Source of the DNA: Rhizobium sp. P38BS-XIX
Lineage (GTDB): Bacteria; Pseudomonadota; Alphaproteobacteria; Rhizobiales; Rhizobiaceae
Length of the DNA: 64,000 nt
Reading direction: 5' to 3'
Assembly: GCF_012641435.1 (NCBI RefSeq)
Contig: NZ_JABAIJ010000001.1
Span: 1,550,001-1,614,000 of the forward strand
Part shown: positions 28,025 through 36,747 of the stretch, in pieces
How positions within the stretch are numbered: position 1 is the first letter of the stretch
Layout of the letters: every line of letters starts with the position of its first letter
The notes under the pieces: generated by a model
Told to the model about the DNA's origin: nothing
Databases searched by the model: none
Seen by the model: only the letters and a program-made list of their open reading frames with translations
Made by a program: the position numbers and the translations under genes

Positions 28025-28288
28025 ATGGAAACTCTAGGACCTATTATCGTACAGCTGATAGCCGGTGCGATCGGCGGCAACGCAGCGAGCGCCGTCTTGA
28101 AGCAGGATGGAATAAATCTCATCGCGCGAACGATCGCCGGCGCGGTCGGCGGCCTCGGCGGCGGCATCATTCTCAACTTGATCGGCAACGAAGCTCTGAC
28201 GGGCCTCATCGCGCAGGGCATATCCTCGTTGATTGCCGGCGGCGTGCTGTCGGCCATCGTCGGGGCACTCCTCGGCCGCAAATCCTAA
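28025..28288 (+). CDS. Small Gly/Ala-rich membrane protein
   Basis: 87 residues, almost wholly hydrophobic, with Gly-zipper-like runs (GAVGGLGGGIILNLIGN, LIAGGVLSAIVGALLGRKS) that suggest two or three packed helices. Such small proteins are common in rhizobia but have no known function. AGAAGGGG lies before the ATG. A consensus TATAAT at 27913-27918 may be its -10 box, without a good -35. A terminator follows. Confidence 0.72.
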   Translation: METLGPIIVQLIAGAIGGNAASAVLKQDGINLIARTIAGAVGGLGGGIILNLIGNEALTGLIAQGISSLIAGGVLSAIVGALLGRKS

Positions 28289-28305
28289 GACTTGCTTCAT
28301 GCGAG

Positions 28306-28336
28306 AGCCGGATGAATTGGCACATCCGGCTTTTGC
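28306..28336 (+). terminator. Terminator after small membrane protein
   Basis: Stem AGCCGGATG (28306-28314) with CATCCGGCT (28323-28331), loop AATTGGCA, then TTTTGCGTTTT. The stretch from here to about 28580 has no feature I can support. Confidence 0.85.
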
Positions 28337-28582
28337 GTTTTCAAGAAACCCATTTCGATCCATATGCGCGTCGACGGCATCCCCGCCGCGTTCCAACCCG
28401 CGTCGCAGCCGCTGAAAATTGTTCAGCGTCGCTATCTGACCTGTAAAAGCTGGACATAAGGCCTGAACAACCAGCATTATGATGGTTGATAATTGCTCCC
28501 GACAGGCGCTACCACGGAGCAACAGGGGAAAATCAAAAACGGAACTGAATGCTTTATACGTCCCGTCTCGTTTGCGCGCAGC

Positions 28583-28631
28583 ATTGTACGCTGTCGCCTG
28601 ATGGCATAAAATATGTCAATAAAGCTGACAT
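28583..28631 (+). promoter_or_regulatory. marR/petP promoter with dyad operator
   Basis: TTGTAC (28583-28588), 17-bp spacer, TAAAAT (28606-28611). Directly after, covering the transcription start, is a perfect inverted repeat TATGTCA (28611-28617), 7-nt centre, TGACATA (28625-28631). Size and position fit a MarR dimer site, so the MarR protein encoded 50 bp downstream probably represses its own operon. Confidence 0.75.
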
Positions 28632-28682
28632 ATCTTTCCATAAGTTTCGCGATTGATCTAAAATAAAAAAGGAAATGCCAAG

Positions 28683-29165
28683 GTGCCACGACAGATGAAC
28701 CAAAACGCGGCAAAGGCGGAGCTGCTCGCGAGCCCGATGCAGAATGCCGGCGCCATCGATTTTGAGATCATCGAGCTGCTTTTCTTTGCCTACCGGGACT
28801 TCGTGTCGGATCCGGACCAGATCCTGGTCAAGAGCGGCTTCGGTCGTGCTCACCATCGCGTCGTCCATTTCGTTAACCGCGAACCGGGCATGACCGTTGC
28901 AGACCTTCTGGAAACATTGCAGATCACCAAACAGAGTTTGGCGCGGGTTCTAAAACAATTGATCGATTCAGGTTATATTCGTCAGGTCGCGGGTCCGGAG
29001 GATCGGCGGCAAAGGAAGCTTTATCCCACGCAGGCAGGCCGGGACCTCGCGCTGGCACTGGCAGAGCCGCAATCGCGCCGTATTGAGCGGGCATTCGAAG
29101 GCGCATCGGAAGCGACACGCGAAGGCGTTAAACGTTTCCTGAGGGGAATGCAGACCGGGAAGTGA
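28683..29165 (+). CDS. petP: MarR-family regulator, PetP-like
   Basis: 160 residues; winged-helix core (FGRAHHRVVHFV, MTVADLLETLQITKQSLARVLKQLIDSGYI, then the wing PEDRRQRKLYPT). Followed by an OmpR-type regulator and a histidine kinase, the order of petP-petR in Rhodobacter capsulatus, where petR lies upstream of the bc1 genes. Orthology is by recall and gene order, not alignment. The start is GTG at 28683; ATG at 28695 is an alternative. A dyad operator lies in its promoter. Confidence 0.7.
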   Translation: MPRQMNQNAAKAELLASPMQNAGAIDFEIIELLFFAYRDFVSDPDQILVKSGFGRAHHRVVHFVNREPGMTVADLLETLQITKQSLARVLKQLIDSGYIRQVAGPEDRRQRKLYPTQAGRDLALALAEPQSRRIERAFEGASEATREGVKRFLRGMQTGK

Positions 29166-29240
29166 CGACGGCCCCACCCGCATGGCCGGCGCGAATGGGT
29201 CATTTCAATCAATGGGCAGGATAGGATCGAGACGGATCGA

Positions 29241-29942
29241 ATGACGACGAAAACAGCTATTTCGGACGACGCGGCGCATCTACTGGTCGTGGATGACGAC
29301 ACACGCATCCGCGCACTTCTCAATCGCTACCTGATGGAGAAGGGATTTCGCGTCACGGCCGCCGCCGATGGCGCCGAAGCGCGCCGCAAGCTCGAAGGGC
29401 TCGATTTCGATCTCATCATCATGGACGTGATGATGCCAGGTGAATCCGGCATCTCGCTGACTGCGAGCCTGCGGGCCATCAAGAACATTCCCGTCATCAT
29501 GCTCACCGCCCTCGCCGAGGCGGATTCCCGCATCGCGGGGCTTGAAGCCGGCGCCGACGATTACCTCCCCAAGCCCTTCGATCCGCGCGAGCTCGTGTTG
29601 CGCATCAACAATATCCTGCGACGCAACACACCCGCCGATTCTCCGAAGATCGAGCTCGTGATGTTCGGGCCCTACACCTTCTCGCTGACCCGCAAAGAGC
29701 TCAAGAAGTCGTCGGAAGTCATCCGCCTGACCGACAGGGAGCAGGAAATCATGCTGCTTTTTGCCAAGCGCGCCGGTGAGACCATTCCGCGCCACGAACT
29801 CATCGGCAATGATGCCGAAGTCGGTGAACGCACGATCGACGTTCAGATCAATAGACTGCGTCGCAAGATTGAAGACGATCCTGCAAACCCTATCTGGCTG
29901 CAGACGGTGCGCGGCATAGGCTACCGCCTTAGCATAGACTGA
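29241..29942 (+). CDS. petR: OmpR-family response regulator, PetR-like
   Basis: 233 residues: receiver domain at about 12-128 with acidic pocket VVDDDTRIR, phosphoacceptor Asp62 (IIMDVMMPG), Thr of LTALAE and Lys of YLPKPFDP; then the OmpR/PhoB winged helix (LTDREQEIMLLFAKRAGE, NRLRRKIEDDP, GIGYRL). The HLLVVDDDTRIR start and GADDYLPKPF suit PetR of R. capsulatus, reported as needed for respiration. Sits 75 bp after the MarR gene and 23 bp before the kinase. Targets here are unknown; petABC lies 28 kb away. Confidence 0.85.
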   Translation: MTTKTAISDDAAHLLVVDDDTRIRALLNRYLMEKGFRVTAAADGAEARRKLEGLDFDLIIMDVMMPGESGISLTASLRAIKNIPVIMLTALAEADSRIAGLEAGADDYLPKPFDPRELVLRINNILRRNTPADSPKIELVMFGPYTFSLTRKELKKSSEVIRLTDREQEIMLLFAKRAGETIPRHELIGNDAEVGERTIDVQINRLRRKIEDDPANPIWLQTVRGIGYRLSID

Positions 29943-29965
29943 GCTCGGCTCCAGGATCAGCAGCA

Positions 29966-31348
29966 ATGGTGACATTCGATTCAATCAGACGCGACCACGA
30001 TCACACGCCCTCAAGCGGTCTGCGGTGGCTTTCGCGCTGGATGCGCCGTTACGTGCTTCCGACAGGTCTTTACGCCCGCTCGCTGCTGATCTTCATCGTG
30101 CCGATGATCCTGCTGCAGGCGGTCGTCACCGTCGTCTTCATGGAGCGCCACTGGCAGATGGTGACGCAGCGCCTGTCCATGGCGACGACGCGCGATATTG
30201 CCGCCATCATCACGGTCATTCAGACCTATCCGCAGGACGCCGATTATTCTGCGATCACCCAGATCGCCCGTCAGAAGCTGGATCTCAGCATCTCGATCGA
30301 GCCGGGTGGCGAATTGCCGCCGCCACGCGAAAAGCCTTTCTTCTCGATCCTCGACGGAATTTTGAGCGACGAGATCCGCGACCAGATCAACCTGCCCTTC
30401 TGGATCGATACGGTCGGCAATTCCAGCCTGGTCGAAATTCGCATCAAGCTTCCCGATAAGGTGCTGCGCGTCTTTGCCAAACGCAGCCAGACCTATGCAT
30501 CCAACACCCATATCTTCATCCTCTGGATGGTCGGCACATCGCTGGTGTTGATCGGCATCGCAGTCCTGTTCCTGCGTGGCCAGATCCGGCCGATCCTGGC
30601 GCTGGCGCAGGCAGCCGAGAGCTTCGGCAAAGGGCAACGGCTGGAAAACTACTCTCCTCGCGGCGCAGACGAAGTTCGCAGGGCCGGCCTCGCCTTCATC
30701 CTGATGCGCGAACGCATAGAACGCCAGCTTGAGCAGCGCACGGCCATGTTGTCAGGCGTCAGCCACGATCTGCGCACCGTCCTCACCCGCTTCAAGCTCC
30801 AGCTTGCTCTGGTCGGCGACAATCCCGATCTCATCGGCCTCAATGAGGATGTCGAAGACATGCAGAGCATGCTGGAAGGCTATATGGCCTTCGCACGCGG
30901 CGAAGCGGAGGAGGATGTCGGTCAGTTCAGGCTCAGCGATATCCTCGAAAAGATCCGCCAGGATTTCACGCTGCACGGCAAAGCCATGGAATTCTCCATC
31001 GATGGCGACGATCAGATCTCCGTTCGCCCGAATGCCTTCACCCGCCTCGTTACCAATCTCGGCAGTAACGCCAGGCGCTATGCCAACAGCCTGCGTATCG
31101 AAGCGAAGCACAGTGCCAAGTGGCTGACGATCATCTTTGACGACGATGGGCCCGGTATTCCACCCGAGGCGCGGGAGGATGTCTTCAAGCCGTTCTTCCG
31201 GCTGGATTCCGCTCGCAATCTCGACAAGTCAGGCACGGGCCTCGGTCTCGCCATCGCCCGTGATATCGCTCGCAGCCACGGCGGCAACGTCACGCTGTCC
31301 GACAGCCCGCTCGGAGGCTTGCGCGCGACCATCCGCATTCCGGCATAG
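29966..31348 (+). CDS. EnvZ-like sensor histidine kinase
   Basis: 460 residues: helix 1 at about 36-58, a periplasmic domain of about 130 residues, helix 2 near 185-205, HAMP (about 205-260), dimerisation box LSGVSHDLRTVLTRFKLQLAL with phosphorylated His267, and ATPase domain with N box NLGSNARRYA, DDDGPGIPPE and GTGLGLAIARDI. All kinase residues are present. It is the cognate kinase of the PetR-like regulator upstream by gene order. The signal sensed is unknown. Confidence 0.9.
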   Translation: MVTFDSIRRDHDHTPSSGLRWLSRWMRRYVLPTGLYARSLLIFIVPMILLQAVVTVVFMERHWQMVTQRLSMATTRDIAAIITVIQTYPQDADYSAITQIARQKLDLSISIEPGGELPPPREKPFFSILDGILSDEIRDQINLPFWIDTVGNSSLVEIRIKLPDKVLRVFAKRSQTYASNTHIFILWMVGTSLVLIGIAVLFLRGQIRPILALAQAAESFGKGQRLENYSPRGADEVRRAGLAFILMRERIERQLEQRTAMLSGVSHDLRTVLTRFKLQLALVGDNPDLIGLNEDVEDMQSMLEGYMAFARGEAEEDVGQFRLSDILEKIRQDFTLHGKAMEFSIDGDDQISVRPNAFTRLVTNLGSNARRYANSLRIEAKHSAKWLTIIFDDDGPGIPPEAREDVFKPFFRLDSARNLDKSGTGLGLAIARDIARSHGGNVTLSDSPLGGLRATIRIPA

Positions 31349-31358
31349 GGGGAGTTCA

Positions 31359-31940
31359 ATGCCGATCGACATGGATCGCATGCACTGGTTGAACGAGCCG
31401 CCATCGTGGGAGCTGAACGGGGGACGCCTGTTCGTGCGCTCCGGGCACAAGACCGATTTCTGGCAGGAAACCTATTACGGCTTTCATCGCGATGACGGTC
31501 ATTTTCTCGGAATGACCCGCCGCGGTGATTTCACCGCCGAAATAAGCTTCATCGGACATTATCGCGAGCTTTACGATCAGGCAGGCCTGATGGTCCGCCA
31601 TGGCGCCAGACAGTGGATGAAATGCGGGATCGAATATACCGATGGCGCCAGGCATTTCAGCGTCGTCGTTACCAATGGCAATTCCGACTGGTCCGCGTTC
31701 CGGCTGGATCACGAGTTTGGCGCGATTTCCGCCCGGGTTACGCGCAACGGCGATGCGCTCTTCGTCCAATACCGGACCGATCGCATGGAAGAGTGGCGGA
31801 TGGCGAGACTGGCCTGGTTTGACCCCACGCTGGAAGAGCTATCCGTTGGCCCGGCCTTCTGCTCGCCGCAGCGCGAAGGCTTCGAAGCGGAGTTTCTCGA
31901 TTTCCGCCTGACCGATCCGTTATCGCGGGATATTCATTGA
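31359..31940 (+). CDS. DUF1349-family protein
   Basis: 193 residues with a beta-sandwich, concanavalin-like pattern: the early WLNEPPSWELNGGRLFVRSG and the later MKCGIEYTDGARHFSVVVT and GPAFCSPQREGFEAEFLDF are typical of DUF1349 proteins, which resemble glycan-binding or regulatory domains. Function not established. ATG is preceded by GGGGGAG and begins 11 bp after the kinase stop, so it may be cotranscribed with the two-component genes. No signal peptide. Confidence 0.78.
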   Translation: MPIDMDRMHWLNEPPSWELNGGRLFVRSGHKTDFWQETYYGFHRDDGHFLGMTRRGDFTAEISFIGHYRELYDQAGLMVRHGARQWMKCGIEYTDGARHFSVVVTNGNSDWSAFRLDHEFGAISARVTRNGDALFVQYRTDRMEEWRMARLAWFDPTLEELSVGPAFCSPQREGFEAEFLDFRLTDPLSRDIH

Positions 31941-31974
31941 CGCCATTCGCTGTCGATCGTGCGAGCGAAGCCGC

Positions 31975-32316
31975 TCACATCATCTTCTTGCCGTTCGGCA
32001 CCGGCTGCGTGACGGCCGCAAGAACAATCGCACCGGACTCGTCTTCGAAACCGAGCGTCAGCACTTCGGAACGCACCGGTCCGATCTGGCGCGGCGGAAA
32101 ATTGACGACGGCCAGCACCTGCCGCCCGAGGAGTGTTTCCGGCGTGTAGTGGACGGTGATCTGGGCCGAAGAGCGCTTGATGCCGACCTCTGGCCCGAAA
32201 TCGATGCGAAGCTTGTAGGCAGGCTTGCGCGCCTCCGGAAAAGTCTCCGCCTCGATGATCGTCCCGACGCGAATATCCACCCGCTCGAAATCGCCGTAGC
32301 TGATTTCTTCCGTCAT
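31975..32316 (-). CDS. csaA: CsaA-like tRNA-binding/chaperone protein
   Basis: 113 residues forming one tRNA-binding OB fold (FERVDIRVGTIIEAETFPEARKPAYKL, then KRSSAQITVHYTPETLLGRQVLAVVNFPPRQIGP), the CsaA/YgjH pattern. Homologues are dimeric, bind tRNA and have been linked to protein export and chaperoning in Bacillus. Usual length. Downstream of proC in the same direction with 21 bp between. Start from the MTEEISYGDFE family beginning. Confidence 0.9.
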   Translation of the reverse strand: MTEEISYGDFERVDIRVGTIIEAETFPEARKPAYKLRIDFGPEVGIKRSSAQITVHYTPETLLGRQVLAVVNFPPRQIGPVRSEVLTLGFEDESGAIVLAAVTQPVPNGKKMM

Positions 32317-32337
32317 GTGCTGCCCTTTATTGAAAAT

Positions 32338-33177
32338 TCAACCGGCAAGTTCCTGCGCCCGCTTGCGGGCGGCTTCCAGAGCCGCGTCAAACAAGGGCTG
32401 CATGCCGTCTTCCGACATCAAGACGCCAAGGGCCGCAGCCGTCGTTCCACCGGGCGAAGTAACATTCTGGCGCAGGCGCGAGGCGTCATCGGGAGACTGG
32501 TGCAATAGTTCACCAGCCCCCGCGACGGTTTCTCGTGCAAGCCGCATGGCGAGGTCCGCCTGCAGGCCCAGCTTCCGGCCCGCCTCCGCCATGCATTCGA
32601 CGAGATAGAAAACATAGGCGGGGCCGCTACCGGAAACGGCGGTGACGGAATCGATATCCTCTTCGCCCGGCACCCATTCGACTGGACCGGATACTTTCAG
32701 AAGCGCCTGGACCAGCTGCCGCTGACGCTCAGTCACTCCGGCATTGGCGAAGGCGCCTGTGACGCCACGTCCAACCATCGCCGGCGTGTTCGGCATCGCT
32801 CGCACTGCCGCGATCTCACCCAGATGCGTCTTGAGCGCGGCGATCGTCTTGCCGGCGGCGATGGAGACGACAACCGTATTGTCCCCGACAGCAGCCTTCA
32901 AAGGCGGCAAAACGGCATCCATGATCTGTGGCTTCACCGCGATGAACAAGACACCGGCGACCATACCTGCCGGCGCTTCGGTCACGTGACTTGCGCCCGC
33001 ATCCGCAATCATCTTGCGCATCGGCTCGGACGGATTGGGATCGACGACGATGACCGACGATCCCGGTACGCCGTTCTTCAGCCATCCCGTCAGCAACGCG
33101 CCTCCCATATTGCCCGCGCCGACCAACATGATCGGCCCGGAAGATGAGAACGCACTGGCGGAATGGTCACTTGTCAT
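32338..33177 (-). CDS. proC: Pyrroline-5-carboxylate reductase
   Basis: Last step of proline synthesis: NAD(P)H reduction of pyrroline-5-carboxylate. 279 residues: N-terminal Rossmann domain with GAGNMGGALL near residue 21, VRAMPNTPAMVGRGVTG in the middle, and the C-terminal all-alpha dimer domain with the family signature around SGSGPAYVFYLVECM and NVTSPGGTTAAAL. It begins one base after the ybjN-type gene on the same strand, so the two are translationally close. Confidence 0.96.
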   Translation of the reverse strand: MTSDHSASAFSSSGPIMLVGAGNMGGALLTGWLKNGVPGSSVIVVDPNPSEPMRKMIADAGASHVTEAPAGMVAGVLFIAVKPQIMDAVLPPLKAAVGDNTVVVSIAAGKTIAALKTHLGEIAAVRAMPNTPAMVGRGVTGAFANAGVTERQRQLVQALLKVSGPVEWVPGEEDIDSVTAVSGSGPAYVFYLVECMAEAGRKLGLQADLAMRLARETVAGAGELLHQSPDDASRLRQNVTSPGGTTAAALGVLMSEDGMQPLFDAALEAARKRAQELAG

Positions 33178-33178
33178 T

Positions 33179-33679
33179 TTACGCTTCGCCTACCGTTTCG
33201 AAAAGCACGGCTTCCATGGCGCGATTGGCATCGAGACCGGACCACACGACAAATTGAAAAGCCTGATAATATGCTTCGCATGTGTCGAGTGCGTTGGAAA
33301 GCAATACTTCCACCTGGCGATTGGTCGGCTCCGCGCCGCCCGAAAGCAACAGCGACTGACGGAAGATGACGATATCTTCCTGACGCCACAGATCGAAATG
33401 GCCCATCAGCACCTGCCCATTGATGCAGGAAAGCAGCTTGATCACCTCGTTGACGCGCGGATCGGGGACTTTCACGTCGAAAGCGCAGGCGATGTGCAGC
33501 GCTTCGAATTCCTCCATCCAGGAAAAGGAGACGTGATAATCCGTCCACCGGCCCTCGACGGTCATGGCAAGTTCATCTTCACCGGACCGCTCAAACGACC
33601 AGTCGTTGTTGGCAGCGACAAACTCGATCATATCAACCGGATTCGATTGGCGTTCGACTTCCATTTCCATAAGGCTCAT
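33179..33679 (-). CDS. YbjN-domain protein
   Basis: 166-residue cytoplasmic protein of the YbjN family (type III secretion chaperone-like alpha/beta fold): MSLMEMEVERQSNPVDMIEF at the start, then WRQEDIVIFRQSLLL and a C-terminal helix pair. In E. coli YbjN is linked to stress tolerance and motility, mechanism unknown. Forms a pair with proC (1 bp), an arrangement common in rhizobia by my recall. Confidence 0.85.
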   Translation of the reverse strand: MSLMEMEVERQSNPVDMIEFVAANNDWSFERSGEDELAMTVEGRWTDYHVSFSWMEEFEALHIACAFDVKVPDPRVNEVIKLLSCINGQVLMGHFDLWRQEDIVIFRQSLLLSGGAEPTNRQVEVLLSNALDTCEAYYQAFQFVVWSGLDANRAMEAVLFETVGEA

Positions 33680-34014
33680 GCAGCACCTTCTTGACCGGAA
33701 CGAATGCAGTTTTCCCGTGACTCAACACTGAAAGAACGCAAACAGTTTTACTCCGGAAACATCTTCGGGATGATGTTGAACGGCTGCCAGACTAACGCAT
33801 CCACCATGCCCGGAGCTTACCAAGTCCGTTTCGAATCATCATTTAAAATCAGTGTATAGCGGCATGCCCTGCCTGCCAGCCCCTGAGTATCGTTTTTGGA
33901 AACGGCGCTGTGGAAAGCTCCTCCGAAGCATATTCAGGAGGGAGTCATAACCGACTCTGGCGATTGGCTTTTTTGCCTATGTCCACAGGTGGAAAAACAG
34001 ATCAATTTTTCAGT
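33680..34014. other. 335-bp gap without recognised gene
   Basis: Upstream region of the ybjN-proC-csaA group. A TGTATAG box near 33852 could be a plus-strand -10 element, and short GC dyads occur, but no gene, RNA or repeat is supported. Confidence 0.4.
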
Positions 34015-34044
34015 AAAAAAATGCGCGACAAACGAGTGCCGCGC
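34015..34044 (-). terminator. Terminator of the ubiK-like gene
   Basis: Read on the minus strand: stem GCGCG (rc of 34040-34044) with CGCGC (rc of 34023-34027), an unpaired loop of 12 nt, then a run of seven T (A-run at 34015-34021). Confidence 0.65.
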
Positions 34045-34068
34045 AGATGCTCATTCATAAATTGCACA

Positions 34069-34329
34069 TTATTTGCTCTTGGCAGCAAGCTTTGCTTCAA
34101 GCGCTTCGATTCTTGCCAGCAACGCGTCGTTTTCGTCGCGCGCCTTGATCGCCATCTCGCGAACGGCTTCGAATTCCTCGCGCTTGACGATATCCATACT
34201 GTTCAGCCAGCGCTCGGCATGGGCATTGAAAGCAGTCTCCACCTCGCGGCGCACGCCCTGAGCCGCACCGGCGGCATCGGTCATCAGCTTGGCGAATTCA
34301 TCCAGGATTCGGTTCGGTCCGGTGCTCAT
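34069..34329 (-). CDS. ubiK: BMFP/UbiK-family accessory factor
   Basis: 86 residues, a mostly helical coiled-coil protein of the YqiC/BMFP family (FAKLMTDAAGAAQGVRREVE, then FEAVREMAIKARDENDALLARIEALEAKL). In enterobacteria it is UbiK, which aids ubiquinone synthesis and binds membranes. The symbol is by family, not by tested orthology. AAGGAGA lies seven bases before the ATG. Divergent from lgt; ends at its own terminator. Confidence 0.85.
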   Translation of the reverse strand: MSTGPNRILDEFAKLMTDAAGAAQGVRREVETAFNAHAERWLNSMDIVKREEFEAVREMAIKARDENDALLARIEALEAKLAAKSK

Positions 34330-34479
34330 GGCAATCTCCTTGCGGCCGTCGGCCCTAAACGGTCAGGCATCGATATGGGCCAGATAGTGCTGAGGTAAGA
34401 TTTCCAAGGGGCCGATGCAAGCAAATTGAGATAGGACGGGACAACCGGCCCCTCGATATCGGGGAGAACAACAATCGAC

Positions 34480-34508
34480 TTGACCGTTTCGATAGCGAAC
34501 GCCATGTT
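34480..34508 (+). promoter_or_regulatory. Candidate lgt promoter
   Basis: TTGACC (34480-34485), 17-bp spacer, CATGTT (34503-34508), about 50 bp before lgt. The -35 half is near consensus, the -10 half weak. Confidence 0.35.
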
Positions 34509-34555
34509 CCGCGCACAATTGCATACTTAGCATGACCCCATCCCCATAGGGCGCA

Positions 34556-35482
34556 GTGCCTCTCGGGAACCATGCTGCAACGGGCCTGACGATCTTGCTG
34601 ACATCCGCCAATCTCGCCGCCATCCTGCCGTTTCCGGATCTGGATCCGATCGCCATCAACCTTGGCCCCGTTCCCGTCCACTGGTACGGACTTGCCTATG
34701 TGGCAGGCATCCTGCTCGGCTGGTTTTATGCGAGGATGCTGGTCGACAACGGCAAGCTGTGGCTGAACGACACATCGCCGATTACGCGCCAGCATCTGGA
34801 TGACTTCATCCTGTGGGTCGCCTTCGGCATCGTGCTCGGTGGCCGCATCGGCTACATCTTGTTTTATGATCTCGACCAGGTGCTGGCGAACCCCATCCGC
34901 GCCGTCCAGGTCTGGAAGGGCGGCATGTCCTTCCATGGCGGCTTGATCGGCACGACGATCGCGATGATCCTTTTCACGCGACGGAACAAGATCCCGACCT
35001 GGAGCCTCTTCGATGTCGTCGCCGCCGTCGCGCCGATCGGCTTGTTTTTCGGGCGCATTGCCAACTTCATCAATGGCGAGCTTTGGGGGCGCGTCTCGGA
35101 TGTTCCCTGGGCCATGGTGTTCTGCAGCCCGCATGTGATTGCCGCACATGACGGCATCTGCCCCGCAGGTCCCGATCCGCGGCACCCGAGCCAGCTCTAC
35201 GAGGCTGGCATCGAGGGCATCATTTTGTTCCTTGTTCTCTTTATTTTCACGCGCTGGGCATTTGCGTTGAAGAAGCCTGGCACGGTCAGCGGTATTTTTG
35301 TCATCGGCTATGCCTTCTCGCGTATTTTTGTCGAATTCTTCCGCCAACCTGATGAACAGCTCGGCTATCTCCTCGGCACAAACTGGCTGACGATGGGCAT
35401 GGTGCTGTCATTGCCGATGGTCGCCATCGGTCTTTGGGCTGTCATTCGTGCCCGCCAGGCATCGACCAGGCAGGTAGCTTGA
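34556..35482 (+). CDS. lgt: Prolipoprotein diacylglyceryl transferase
   Basis: Inner-membrane enzyme that transfers diacylglycerol from phosphatidylglycerol to the lipobox Cys of prolipoproteins, first step of lipoprotein maturation. About 300 residues with seven helices; GMSFHGGLIG contains the essential His and GRIANFINGELWGR is the Lgt signature with its Arg. The start is uncertain: GTG at 34556 or TTG at 34595, the latter beginning nearer the conserved ILPFPDLDP. No strong ribosome site helps. Upstream of midA in the same direction. Confidence 0.95.
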   Translation: MPLGNHAATGLTILLTSANLAAILPFPDLDPIAINLGPVPVHWYGLAYVAGILLGWFYARMLVDNGKLWLNDTSPITRQHLDDFILWVAFGIVLGGRIGYILFYDLDQVLANPIRAVQVWKGGMSFHGGLIGTTIAMILFTRRNKIPTWSLFDVVAAVAPIGLFFGRIANFINGELWGRVSDVPWAMVFCSPHVIAAHDGICPAGPDPRHPSQLYEAGIEGIILFLVLFIFTRWAFALKKPGTVSGIFVIGYAFSRIFVEFFRQPDEQLGYLLGTNWLTMGMVLSLPMVAIGLWAVIRARQASTRQVA

Positions 35483-35560
35483 GGGTGGGGTTCAATTTCG
35501 CATGGTCTTCCTGAAAGACGTTCCCGGTTTGACCGGGCCATGCACTAGCGAAAGCAACGA

Positions 35561-36658
35561 ATGACAACGGCGCTTGGGGAAAAAATCAAAGCCATCATCC
35601 GCACGAACGGACCATTGAGCATTACGGACTATTTTTCCCTATGTCTCGCCGATCCTCTGCATGGCTATTACAAGACGCGTGAACCCTTCGGCCAGTCCGG
35701 CGACTTCGTCACCGCCCCCGAGATCAGCCAGCTTTTCGGCGAGATGATCGGCGTCTTCATTGTGCATGCATGGCAGCGTCATGGAACGCCGGCCGACGTG
35801 CGTCTTGTCGAGATCGGTCCGGGCCGCGGCACGATGATGTCGGATATGCTGCGGGTTATCGGCAAGCTGGCTCCGCCGCTTTACAACGTCATGACCGTGC
35901 ATCTGGTCGAAACCAGCGACCGGCTGCAGGGATTTCAGCGTGAAACGCTGGAGGCGCATGGTGCAAAGGTCTCGTGGCATGCCGATTTCGGCGAAGTGCC
36001 TGGCGGCTTCACGCTGCTCGCTGCCAACGAGCTGTTCGACGCCATTCCCATCCGCCAGTTTGTACGCACGTCGAACGGCTTTCGCGAGCGCACCGTCGGC
36101 CTCGATGTCAATGACGAGCTGACGTTCACCACCGGCGTCGCAACGCTTGATCCGGCGCTTCTCCCAGAGGGAGGCCTGCCGCCGATCGGCACCATTTTTG
36201 AAATCGCTCCGGCACGCCAGGCCGTGATGACGACGATCTGCGACAGACTGGCCACGTATGGCGGTACTGCGCTGGCCATTGATTATGGTCACATGGCGAC
36301 GGGCTTCGGCGACACGCTGCAGGCCGTGCGAATGCACGAATTCGACCCGCCGCTCGATCATCCCGGCGAAGCCGATCTCACCAGCCACGTCGATTTCCAG
36401 AACCTGGCACAGACAGCGATTGCAGCCGGTCTGCACATAAACGGATGCTGTCATCAGGGAGATTTCCTGATCGGGCTCGGATTGCTGGAACGAGCGGCCG
36501 CCCTTGGCCGCGATCAGGATGGCGTCACGCAGGAGAACATCCGCGTGGCGGTGGAAAGGCTTGCTGGCGCGGGTGAAGGCAAGATGGGAGAGCTTTTCAA
36601 GGCTCTGGCGGTCTCCAGCCCGGCGATCGACCTCCTGCCCTTTCGTCCCGTCAGCTGA
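35561..36658 (+). CDS. MidA/NDUFAF7-family protein arginine methyltransferase
   Basis: 365-residue SAM-dependent methyltransferase. The fold starts at the conserved LADPLHGYYKTREPFGQSGDFVTAPEI, then the SAM site VEIGPGRGTMMSDML at about 87-101 and LLAANELFDAIPI. Eukaryotic NDUFAF7 dimethylates an Arg of complex I NDUFS2; a similar role in bacteria is likely but untested. Lies between lgt and pgeF on the same strand, the order I recall from other rhizobia (lgt, midA, pgeF). Confidence 0.9.
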   Translation: MTTALGEKIKAIIRTNGPLSITDYFSLCLADPLHGYYKTREPFGQSGDFVTAPEISQLFGEMIGVFIVHAWQRHGTPADVRLVEIGPGRGTMMSDMLRVIGKLAPPLYNVMTVHLVETSDRLQGFQRETLEAHGAKVSWHADFGEVPGGFTLLAANELFDAIPIRQFVRTSNGFRERTVGLDVNDELTFTTGVATLDPALLPEGGLPPIGTIFEIAPARQAVMTTICDRLATYGGTALAIDYGHMATGFGDTLQAVRMHEFDPPLDHPGEADLTSHVDFQNLAQTAIAAGLHINGCCHQGDFLIGLGLLERAAALGRDQDGVTQENIRVAVERLAGAGEGKMGELFKALAVSSPAIDLLPFRPVS

Positions 36659-36747
36659 TATCTGATCATCGACGCCGCGGATTGACAGCCCGCGGCGGCC
36701 TGGGCCAACATCGCGGCCAAATCGAACTGCTTCGCCGCGGCTGCGTT

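Noticed and set aside
28336..28582. Possible sRNA downstream of the small membrane protein
   Set aside because: No promoter with both boxes and no second terminator could be found.
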